Positions 1-5,945 of a DNA stretch of 5,968 nt are shown piece after piece. The position numbers and the translations under genes are program-made. How positions within the stretch are numbered: the first letter of the stretch is position 1; each line of letters starts with the position of its first letter. The notes beneath the pieces were generated by a model. That model saw nothing but the letters and a program-made list of their open reading frames with translations, ran no database searches and was not told the DNA's origin. Source of the DNA: JBDRZD01 sp964623395 (GTDB lineage Bacteria; Hydrothermota; Hydrothermia; Hydrothermales; Hydrothermaceae). The stretch lies in NCBI GenBank assembly GCA_964623395.1, contig CAZUSI010000077.1, positions 1-5,968 on the forward strand. The letters are read 5' to 3'.

Positions 1-1022
1 ATAAAGGTTAATATAAAGATTAAAATACAAATAAAGGCAAATATCTTTTCTTTTTTTTCAAGTGGCTTAAGACCATCAAGAGGAGGCGGATGTTCAATTC
101 CTAAAAATAAAGGGATTATTGCCCATAAAAACCATCCAGGCCATAAAAATCCCAATGCAAACATTATTGAAACTGTTAATATTGCCACATATTTAACCTT
201 TTTCCCAATTAAAGCATAAATTATATGTCCTCCATCAAGTTGTGATAAGGGAATTAAATTTAATGCAGTTACCCACATTCCTATCCATCCTGCAAATGCC
301 ATTGGATGGAGTAGAAGGTCTTTACCTTCTCCTAATTTTGGAGCAAATAAGGATGCAAGAATTTTAAAAATTAATGAATCTCCAAGTGTTAATGCGCCTT
401 TAACTTCTTCAAGGGAAACAGGTTTTGATAATTTTAGTCCAACTATTATAATTGGTAATGCTACAATAAATCCAACTAATGGTCCTGCTCCACCTATAAA
501 AATTAATACTTTTCTTGATGGGACAGGTGATTTCATCTTTATAAAGGCGCCAAATGTTCCAACAAGTGGATGTGGGACAGGTAAAAAATATGGTGGAGAT
601 GCCTGAACCTTGAAATGCCTTGATGTTAAAAAATGACCCATTTCATGAGAAAGTAAAATTGTCATTAAAGAAAAGGAAAAGGGAATACCTTTTAATAAAT
701 CATAGGGATTTTTAAAGGGATTTGCTCCTGCCTGTATGCTTCCTGCAAATAAAGTTGTTAAAATCGTTAAGAGGAATAAAAGAATTGGTGTTCCATAATT
801 TATTTTTTCTTCTCTTACCTTTGGTAAAATTCCTATTTCAATTTTTCCATTGTCTTTTGAAAAAGAAGGTATAACACCTAAAATTTCAAAATTTTCCTTT
901 ATGTATTCTATGGCATAATTTTTTTCAACTATGAAATTACCTACAAAAAATATGCCCCTTCTTGTTTTTTTAATTTCCTCTATTTCAAAAACAGGTTTTA
1001 ATATTTCAATCAGGGATTCCAT
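1..1022 (-). CDS. Site-2-type M50 family intramembrane metalloprotease, 3' end cut by window
   Basis: My own reading of the minus strand from ATG at 1022 gives 340 uninterrupted codons running off base 1, so the C-terminus is missing, probably by little. Residues 1-75 form a soluble N-terminal domain; hydrophobic segments lie near 78-96, 112-125, 172-196, 244-260, 277-307 and 327-340. The zinc-binding HEMGH is at 126-130 and the second S2P motif, NLIPLSQLDGGH, at 255-266, where the Asp is the third zinc ligand. GTFGAFI (155-161) and the IEHPPPLD stretch (309-316) resemble the PDZ-less EGY1/cyanobacterial-type branch of M50; this placement is from memory. The predicted role is zinc-dependent cleavage of transmembrane substrates, which are unknown. 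The start is unambiguous: an in-frame TAA sits seven codons upstream and no other start codon lies between. It overlaps folD by 17 nt and has no strong Shine-Dalgarno (a GGG lies 15 nt upstream), which suggests translational coupling. Confidence 0.93.
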   Translation of the reverse strand, partial: MESLIEILKPVFEIEEIKKTRRGIFFVGNFIVEKNYAIEYIKENFEILGVIPSFSKDNGKIEIGILPKVREEKINYGTPILLFLLTILTTLFAGSIQAGANPFKNPYDLLKGIPFSFSLMTILLSHEMGHFLTSRHFKVQASPPYFLPVPHPLVGTFGAFIKMKSPVPSRKVLIFIGGAGPLVGFIVALPIIIVGLKLSKPVSLEEVKGALTLGDSLIFKILASLFAPKLGEGKDLLLHPMAFAGWIGMWVTALNLIPLSQLDGGHIIYALIGKKVKYVAILTVSIMFALGFLWPGWFLWAIIPLFLGIEHPPPLDGLKPLEKKEKIFAFICILIFILTF

Positions 1023-1896
1023 TTTGAATTTTTGTTGCCCTTATAACATTTTTTAAAAGCATTGCAACAGTCATAGGTCCAACACCACCTGGAACAGGCG
1101 TTATATAAGAGGCAACTTCTTTAACTTCATCAAATTTAACATCTCCTTCAAGTCTATATCCTGATTTTTTTGAAGGATCATCTATTCTATGGATTCCAAC
1201 ATCAATTACAACTGCCCCTTCTTTAACCATATCTTTTGAAACAAGATGATGCTGTCCTGCGGCAACTATTAAAATATCTGCCTGTCTTGTATAGTTTTCA
1301 AGATTTTTTGATTTTGAATGGCAAACTGTAACGGTTGCATTTCCAAATTTATCTTTTAATAGAAATATAATAGAGGCAGGTTTCCCAACAATATTACTTC
1401 TACCAACAACAACTACATGCTTTCCCTCTGTTTCTATTTTATAGTATCTTAAAAGTTCAAGGATCCCATAAGGTGTTGCAGGTAAAAGGGTTGGTGTTCC
1501 CCTTAAAAGCATTCCGAGGTTATAGGGATGAAATCCGTCAACATCCTTTTCGGGCAAAATCGCAATTGAAACCTTATCTTCATTTATATGAGAGGGAAGG
1601 GGAAGCTGAACTATTATCCCATTTACACTTTTATTTTTATTCAATTTTTCTATTTCCCTTAAAATTTCTTCTTCAGAAACATCTTCTTCATATTTTAAAA
1701 CTTCTGCATCAATTCCTATACTTTTCGAAGATTTCTCTTTATTCCCAACATATATAGCTGATGCGGGATTATTTCCAACAAGAAATATTTTTAAAGAAGG
1801 AATTATTCCTTTTTCTTTCAATTTTTCAACTTCTTTTTTTAAATTTTCAATTACCCAATTTGAAACTTCTTTCCCATCAAGGAGTTTTGCTGCCAT
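1006..1896 (-). CDS. folD: Bifunctional methylenetetrahydrofolate dehydrogenase/methenyltetrahydrofolate cyclohydrolase FolD
   Basis: FolD is a cytosolic enzyme that interconverts 5,10-methylene-THF and 10-formyl-THF via 5,10-methenyl-THF, using NAD(P). The 296-aa product has the full family length and motif order. The catalytic YVxxK is at Tyr49/Lys53, NGIIVQLPLP at 92-101 and KDVDG at 117-121. The substrate loop PATP is at 139-142, where Ala replaces the more usual Cys. The Rossmann motif GRSNIVGKP is at 165-173, and the C-terminal ITPVPGGVGPMT at 265-276. The linker at 180-188, between the Rossmann helix and NATVTVCHS, is slightly longer than in short FolDs such as E. coli; similar insertions occur in Bacteroidetes FolD, as I recall. 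The ATG at 1896 is preceded by AAAAGGAG (1910-1903) with 6-nt spacing, which fixes the start. It overlaps the upstream ftsB-like gene by 20 nt and the downstream protease by 17 nt. Confidence 0.97.
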   Translation of the reverse strand: MAAKLLDGKEVSNWVIENLKKEVEKLKEKGIIPSLKIFLVGNNPASAIYVGNKEKSSKSIGIDAEVLKYEEDVSEEEILREIEKLNKNKSVNGIIVQLPLPSHINEDKVSIAILPEKDVDGFHPYNLGMLLRGTPTLLPATPYGILELLRYYKIETEGKHVVVVGRSNIVGKPASIIFLLKDKFGNATVTVCHSKSKNLENYTRQADILIVAAGQHHLVSKDMVKEGAVVIDVGIHRIDDPSKKSGYRLEGDVKFDEVKEVASYITPVPGGVGPMTVAMLLKNVIRATKIQNGIPD

Positions 1897-2152
1897 TTTT
1901 TTCTCCTTTTAAAATATTTATTTTACCAAATCTTAAAATAAGTATTGTTTTAATTCCATCTTCACTTTCAATAAATTTCTTTTTTTCCAAAAGCAAAATT
2001 TTTCTTGCTTCGAGTTCATTTAATTTTTCTAAAAGCTTTTTCTTTTCCATATTCATCTTTATAAAAGTTATAACTCCTCTTTTATCAAAAAAAAGATTTT
2101 CCAATAAAAAAAGAATGAAAATCAAATAAATTATTTTAAAAAACCTTCTCAA
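1877..2152 (-). CDS. FtsB/DivIC-like septum formation initiator protein
   Basis: This is a 91-aa single-pass membrane protein with an FtsB/DivIC layout. A short basic N-terminus (MRRFFK) is followed by one transmembrane helix at about 4-22 and a lysine/leucine/glutamate-rich coiled coil at about 33-60. The C-terminal IES...LRFGKINILKGE (61-84) aligns by eye with the family pattern IE..AR..LG...pGE. FtsB/DivIC proteins join FtsL (and FtsQ/DivIB) in the divisome, with the coiled coil outside the cytoplasmic membrane. The gene directly follows eno, matching the eno-ftsB order known from many Proteobacteria, which supports the call. The start is uncertain. TTG at 2152 overlaps the eno stop (TTGA), and its AAAAGGG sits only 2 nt away. 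A second in-frame TTG at codon 10 lies behind GAGAAGG but would cut into the membrane helix, and the ATGs at codons 33 and 35 would remove it. The family signature is weak, so DivIC versus FtsB cannot be settled. Confidence 0.72.
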   Translation of the reverse strand: MRRFFKIIYLIFILFLLENLFFDKRGVITFIKMNMEKKKLLEKLNELEARKILLLEKKKFIESEDGIKTILILRFGKINILKGEKNGSKTP

Positions 2153-3429
2153 TACCCTTTTAAAAATTCTTTTCCAGAATAAATTGCATTCTTTATTTCC
2201 CTTTCAATTTCCAATAATCTGTTATATTTAGAAGTTCTTTCACTTCTTGAAACAGAACCTGTTTTTATCATTCCAGTTCCCATCGCAACAGCAAAATCTG
2301 CTATAAATGTATCTTCTGTTTCTCCTGACCTATGGGAAACAACTGTTTTATAATTATTTCTATGGGAAAGATAAATTGCCTCCTGTGTTTCTGTTAATGT
2401 GCCTATTTGATTTAATTTTATTAAAACAGCATTTGCACATTTTTCTTTTATCCCTTTTTCAATTCTCTTTTTATTTGTTACAAATACATCATCTCCAACA
2501 ATTATAATTTTATTTCCAAGTTTTTGAGTTAACATTTTCCATCCATCCCAATCCTCTTCAGCCATTCCATCCTCTATTAAAACAATTGGATAATTTTTAA
2601 CAAGTTCTTCATAAAAAGATACAAGTTCAGAAGATTTTAATTCTTTTCCTTCAATTTTATATATTCCTTTTTCTTCATCGTAAAATTCAGATGCTGCACA
2701 GTCAAGTCCTATACTTATTTCATCAGAGGGCTTATAATTTGCTTTTTCTATTGCCTTAATTATAAATTTTATTGCTTCTTCAGTTTTTTCAATTTGAGGA
2801 GAGAAACCACCTTCATCTCCAACGGATATTGATAATTTATTTTCCTTTAAAATTGATTTTAAATTATGGAAAACTTCAGCTGCTGCTCTTATTGCTTCTT
2901 TAAATTCCTCAAATCCATGAGGAATTATCATGAATTCCTGTATATCAAGAGGATTATCAGCATGAACACCCCCATTTATAATATTTAAAAGAGGAACAGG
3001 TAAAATGTAAGAATTTAATCCTCCAAGATATTTATAAAGGGGAAGATTATAAAAATTTGAACTTGCTCTTGCACAGGCAAGTGAAACACCTAAAATGGCA
3101 TTTGCTCCAAGATTTGTCTTATTTTCTGTTCCATCAATTTCAATTAATAAATAATCTATTTCCCTTTGAGAAGATGCATCCATCCCTTTTATTTTTGGTG
3201 CAATTTTTTCCTCTATATTTTTTATTGCCTTTAAAACACCTTTACCAAGAAATCTCTTTTTATCATTGTCCCTTAATTCAAGTGCTTCATATTTTCCAGT
3301 TGATGCTCCGGATGGAATACATGCAGAACCTATTATTCCATTTTCAAGTTCGCAAAAAACCTTTAGAGTTGGATTACCTCTTGAATCAAAAATTTCCATA
3401 CCATAAACATTTTTAATTATTGGTTTCAT
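2149..3429 (-). CDS. eno: Enolase (phosphopyruvate hydratase)
   Basis: Enolase interconverts 2-phosphoglycerate and phosphoenolpyruvate plus water in glycolysis and gluconeogenesis; it is Mg-dependent and cytosolic. The 426-aa length is typical. The N-terminal domain carries the mobile active-site loop SGASTG (40-45). The barrel domain has His156 and Glu165 (NGGVHA and DIQEF), and catalytic Glu206 in GDEGGF. The metal ligands are Asp243, Glu286 and Asp313. The catalytic Lys338 lies in the signature LIKLNQIGTLTET, followed by HRSGE (366-370) and Lys389. Spacings from Glu286 onward match the E. coli enzyme as I recall it, so the protein looks fully active. ATG at 3429 gives the canonical start, with DSRGNP at 15-20. 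There is no Shine-Dalgarno upstream, and a promoter immediately before the ATG predicts a leaderless transcript. It is the first gene of the minus-strand operon, and its TGA overlaps the ftsB-like TTG start. Confidence 0.99.
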   Translation of the reverse strand: MKPIIKNVYGMEIFDSRGNPTLKVFCELENGIIGSACIPSGASTGKYEALELRDNDKKRFLGKGVLKAIKNIEEKIAPKIKGMDASSQREIDYLLIEIDGTENKTNLGANAILGVSLACARASSNFYNLPLYKYLGGLNSYILPVPLLNIINGGVHADNPLDIQEFMIIPHGFEEFKEAIRAAAEVFHNLKSILKENKLSISVGDEGGFSPQIEKTEEAIKFIIKAIEKANYKPSDEISIGLDCAASEFYDEEKGIYKIEGKELKSSELVSFYEELVKNYPIVLIEDGMAEEDWDGWKMLTQKLGNKIIIVGDDVFVTNKKRIEKGIKEKCANAVLIKLNQIGTLTETQEAIYLSHRNNYKTVVSHRSGETEDTFIADFAVAMGTGMIKTGSVSRSERTSKYNRLLEIEREIKNAIYSGKEFLKGY

Positions 3430-3435
3430 AGTTTT

Positions 3436-3465
3436 ATTATAAAGATAGTTTTATTGAATGTTCAA
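3436..3465 (-). promoter_or_regulatory. Predicted sigma-70-type promoter of the eno operon, leaderless
   Basis: Read on the minus strand, TTGAAC (3465-3460) and TATAAT (3441-3436) are separated by 18 nt, close to the housekeeping consensus. Counting seven bases past the -10 places transcription initiation at 3429, the A of the eno ATG. The absence of a Shine-Dalgarno before eno agrees with a leaderless mRNA. The boxes are seen directly; the start of transcription is inferred. Confidence 0.65.
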
Positions 3466-3478
3466 TTTACTTTATAAT
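3450..3478 (+). promoter_or_regulatory. Predicted promoter of the alanine dehydrogenase-like/CoA-transferase unit
   Basis: A perfect TATAAT lies at 3473-3478. Seventeen nucleotides upstream is a weak -35-like TTTATT (3450-3455). TTGAAT at 3454-3459 matches -35 better but leaves only 13 nt of spacing. Predicted initiation is near 3485, giving a short leader of about 22 nt that contains the Shine-Dalgarno. The weak -35 leaves room for activator dependence. Confidence 0.5.
3453..3466. promoter_or_regulatory. 14-bp palindrome between the divergent promoters, candidate operator
   Basis: The sequence ATTGAA-TG-TTCAAT has two perfect 6-bp inverted arms around a 2-bp centre. It covers the eno -35 box and overlaps the candidate -35 of the opposite unit, so a dimeric regulator bound here could affect both promoters. 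A chance palindrome cannot be excluded in DNA this AT-rich, and no regulator gene is in the window. Confidence 0.35.
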
Positions 3479-3495
3479 TTTTGGTCTTCAAATTT

Positions 3496-3502
3496 AAGGA
3501 GG
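3496..3502 (+). promoter_or_regulatory. Strong Shine-Dalgarno AAGGAGG
   Basis: AAGGAGG ends 4 nt before ATG 3507. It is nearly perfectly complementary to the 16S rRNA 3' end and fixes the start of the alanine dehydrogenase-like gene. It contrasts with eno on the other side of the same intergenic region, which has no such site. Confidence 0.85.
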
Positions 3503-3506
3503 TTAT

Positions 3507-4619
3507 ATGATTTCAATTTCAATTCCAAAAGAAGAAACATATAGAGGTTCTATAGAAAAAAGGGTTCCATTAACACCTTTTGGAGTAAAAGAATTGAAGG
3601 AATTGGATGTTAAAATTTACATAGAAAAAGGAGCAGGAAAAGATATAGGTTTTTCTGATGATGAATATTTAGAAGCAGGTGCAGAAATTGTTTTTTCAAA
3701 AGAGGAAGCCTTTAAAAGAGGTGATATTGTTTTAAAAGTAAGTCCACCAAAGGAAAAAGAAATTGAATATCTTTCGAAAGGTCAAACAATCTTTTCCTTT
3801 CAGGATATTATGATAGCACCAAAAAAAATTTTAGAACTTTATGTTGAAAAAGAATTAACAGTTATTGGTTTTGAAGGAATTGAAGAAAATGGGATATATC
3901 CAATTTTAAGGATTTCTTCTGAAATTGCAGGTAAGCTTGCTCCTCAAATTGCTGGAAGATATTTGGAAATAGGAAAAGGAGGTATTGGTATTTTGATAGG
4001 TGGATTAACAGGAATACCACCAGCAGATGTTGTAATAATTGGTGGTGGAACGCTTGGATACTATGCTGCAAGAAGTTTTCTTGGGCTTGGTGCAACTGTT
4101 TATGTTGTTGATATAAATACAAGGAGACTTGAAGAAATTGATCTTCTTTTTGATGGAAGAGTAATAACTGCCTATGCAACAACTTCTAATATTGAAAAAT
4201 TTGTTTCCTTTTCTGAAATACTTATAGGTGCTGTTCAAATTCCAGGTGAAAGGGCACCTATTGTTATTAAAAGGGAAATGCTTAAAAAAATGAAAGATGG
4301 CTGTGTATTCATTGATTTTTCAATTGATAGGGGTGGATGTTCTGAAACATCAAGACCAACACCTGATGAAACATATATTTATAAGGAAGAAGGTATTATA
4401 CATTTTTGCGTTCCAAATGTTCCCTCTTTTGTTCCAAGAACTGCTTCTCATGGATTGAATAATGCTCTTATTCCTTATTTAAAAGAAATGATCAAAAAAG
4501 GTGTTGAAAAGGCAATAAAAGAAATTCCTTCTCTTTTAAAAGGAACATATATTAAAAATGGGAAATTTTTAAGAAAATATAAATGGGCAGAGGGTTTTCC
4601 AGTTGAAGAAATTCTTTAA
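3507..4619 (+). CDS. Alanine dehydrogenase/NAD(P) transhydrogenase-alpha family oxidoreductase lacking the catalytic histidine
   Basis: The 370-aa length is normal for alanine dehydrogenase (alanine + NAD + water to pyruvate + ammonia + NADH). The N-terminal AlaDh/PNT domain has IPKE (6-9), KRVPLTP with substrate-type Arg19 (18-24), and LKVSPP with Lys77 (76-81). The NAD domain has the Rossmann GGGTLGYYAA (179-188) and the ribose-binding-type acidic residue Asp202. SIDRGGC (272-278) matches the AIDQGG motif of Ald rather than transhydrogenase. The segment FSFQDIMIA (96-104) sits where canonical Ald has FTYLHLA; Asp100 falls at the catalytic His, and the protein's only His residues are 299 and 315. 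From memory, the C-terminal pattern (IHFCVPN, RTASHGLNN, then a tail of about 50 residues) matches a divergent alanine dehydrogenase group common in Bacteroidetes. The family is certain but the alanine substrate is not. It is first in a two-gene unit, 12 nt before the CoA-transferase. Confidence 0.9.
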   Translation: MISISIPKEETYRGSIEKRVPLTPFGVKELKELDVKIYIEKGAGKDIGFSDDEYLEAGAEIVFSKEEAFKRGDIVLKVSPPKEKEIEYLSKGQTIFSFQDIMIAPKKILELYVEKELTVIGFEGIEENGIYPILRISSEIAGKLAPQIAGRYLEIGKGGIGILIGGLTGIPPADVVIIGGGTLGYYAARSFLGLGATVYVVDINTRRLEEIDLLFDGRVITAYATTSNIEKFVSFSEILIGAVQIPGERAPIVIKREMLKKMKDGCVFIDFSIDRGGCSETSRPTPDETYIYKEEGIIHFCVPNVPSFVPRTASHGLNNALIPYLKEMIKKGVEKAIKEIPSLLKGTYIKNGKFLRKYKWAEGFPVEEIL

Positions 4620-4620
4620 A

Positions 4621-4626
4621 AAGGAG
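4621..4626 (+). promoter_or_regulatory. Shine-Dalgarno AAGGAG for the CoA-transferase
   Basis: AAGGAG lies within the 12-nt gap after the upstream stop codon, 5 nt before ATG 4632. It fixes the start. With no room for a promoter, it indicates co-transcription with the dehydrogenase-like gene. Confidence 0.8.
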
Positions 4627-4631
4627 TTGGA

Positions 4632-5939
4632 ATGATAAGTAAAATTTATCATGAAAAAAAGGTTTCTGCTAAAGAGGCAGTTTCTCATATAAAAAGTGGA
4701 GATAGAATTTATGTTCCGGGAAATGCAGCAACCCCCTTTACACTTTTAAAAGCTCTTGCAGAAAGAGATGATATTGAAAATATTAAGGTCTATCATGTTC
4801 TTTTAATGGGTGAGGACCCTTTTAAAGATAAAAAAGGGAAGATAAGGCATGTAAGTTTATTTGTTGGTCCGGGAGATAGAGAAGCAGTTAATAAAGGAGA
4901 ATCAGATGCAATTCCTATTCATCTTCATGAAATTCCAAAAGTTATAAGAAATAAAATTGTTGATATAAATGTGACCTTTTTACATACTTCTCCTCCTGAT
5001 GAACATGGATTTTTATCTCTTGGAGTAGAAGTAGTTTCAACAAAAGCTGCTTTAGAAAGTTCAAAACTTGTAATTGCGCAGGTTAATCCGAATATGCCAA
5101 GAACACTTGGTGATTCCTTTGTTCATATTTCAAAAATTAATTATATAGTTGAAGTTGATGATGAGTTACCAGAACTTCCTCAAGGCGGTTTTACAGAAGT
5201 TGAAGAAAAAATAGGAAGGTATATAGCAGATTTAATTGAAGATGGTGCAACATTACAACTTGGGATTGGAGGAATTCCAAATGCTGTTTTGTTTTATTTA
5301 AAAAATAAAAAGGACCTTGGAATTCATACAGAGATGGTTTCTGATGGAGTTATGGAACTTATACAGAGTGGTGTAATAACCGGGGCGAAAAAAACAATTC
5401 ATAAAGGGAAAGTTGTATGCACTTTTATTCTTGGAACAAAAAAACTTTATGAATTTGTCAACGACAACCCAGTTTTTGAAATTCATCCTGTTGATTATGT
5501 TAATGATCCATTTGTGATTTCTCAAAATGAAAATATGGTTGCTGTTAATTCTGCAATAGAAGTCGACCTTACAGGACAGGTTTGTTCTGATTCAATAGGG
5601 ACATACATATATTCAGGATTTGGTGGGCAATTAGATTTTATAAGGGGTGCAGGAAGGGCAAAAAATGGAAAACCGATAATTGCTTTACCTTCAACTGCAA
5701 AAAATGGTGAAGTATCAAGAATTGTTCCTTATTTAAAAAAGGGAGCAGGTGTTGTAACAACGAGGGCAGATGTTCATTATGTTGTTACAGAATATGGTAT
5801 TGCTCATTTATGGGGTAAACCTTTAAAGGAAAGAGCAAAAGCATTGATTGAAATTGCGCATCCAAAATTTAGGGAAGAACTTGAGAAAGAAGCATGGGAA
5901 AGAAAGTTAATTCCACATCTTTTTTATGTTTCTAAATAA
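4632..5939 (+). CDS. Acetyl-CoA hydrolase/transferase family protein (4-hydroxybutyrate CoA-transferase-like)
   Basis: The 435-aa product is a cytosolic family I CoA-transferase, which moves CoA between acyl-CoA and a free acid through a glutamyl-CoA thioester. The N-terminal domain covers about 1-185, including HTSPPDEHG (118-126). QLGIGGIPNAVL (209-220) precedes the catalytic glutamate, Glu234 in HTEMVSDG (232-239); this matches Glu238 of Clostridium aminobutyricum 4-hydroxybutyrate CoA-transferase as I recall it. The C-terminal domain has GFGGQLDFIRGA (329-340), TTRADVHYVVTEYGIAHLWGK (376-396) and the family ending AHPKFREEL. The length is close to the 438 aa of the Clostridium enzyme. The acceptor could be acetate, butyrate, 4-hydroxybutyrate or another acid, and the sequence does not decide. 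Coupling to the dehydrogenase-like gene suggests fermentation of an amino acid or its 2-oxoacid product. It converges on a tRNA gene 6 nt past its stop, with no hairpin terminator between. Confidence 0.95.
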   Translation: MISKIYHEKKVSAKEAVSHIKSGDRIYVPGNAATPFTLLKALAERDDIENIKVYHVLLMGEDPFKDKKGKIRHVSLFVGPGDREAVNKGESDAIPIHLHEIPKVIRNKIVDINVTFLHTSPPDEHGFLSLGVEVVSTKAALESSKLVIAQVNPNMPRTLGDSFVHISKINYIVEVDDELPELPQGGFTEVEEKIGRYIADLIEDGATLQLGIGGIPNAVLFYLKNKKDLGIHTEMVSDGVMELIQSGVITGAKKTIHKGKVVCTFILGTKKLYEFVNDNPVFEIHPVDYVNDPFVISQNENMVAVNSAIEVDLTGQVCSDSIGTYIYSGFGGQLDFIRGAGRAKNGKPIIALPSTAKNGEVSRIVPYLKKGAGVVTTRADVHYVVTEYGIAHLWGKPLKERAKALIEIAHPKFREELEKEAWERKLIPHLFYVSK

Positions 5940-5945
5940 TTTTAA

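Noticed and set aside
51..59. Run of T near the left edge, considered as a rho-independent terminator
   Set aside because: It encodes a Lys/Glu stretch inside the protease frame (LEKKEK) and no GC-rich hairpin precedes it.
1473..2129. Two plus-strand open frames (1473-1757 and 1761-2129) opposite folD and the ftsB-like gene
   Set aside because: They are rich in Phe/Leu/Ser/His, as expected from the complement of AT-rich Lys/Glu codons. They have no recognisable domain and lie opposite well-supported genes.
2307..3416. Plus-strand open frames within enolase (2307-2507 and 3057-3416)
   Set aside because: They are antisense shadows of a fully conserved enolase, with low-complexity Leu/Phe/His content.
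3862..4238. Minus-strand open frames opposite the dehydrogenase-like gene (3862-4182 and 4005-4238)
   Set aside because: The products are low complexity (Gln/Leu/His or Asn/Tyr/Ser), without a start context or homology, and the plus-strand gene explains the region.
5298..5525. Minus-strand 75-aa open frame opposite the CoA-transferase
   Set aside because: It is a shadow of the catalytic region of the CoA-transferase, with no domain or ribosome binding site.
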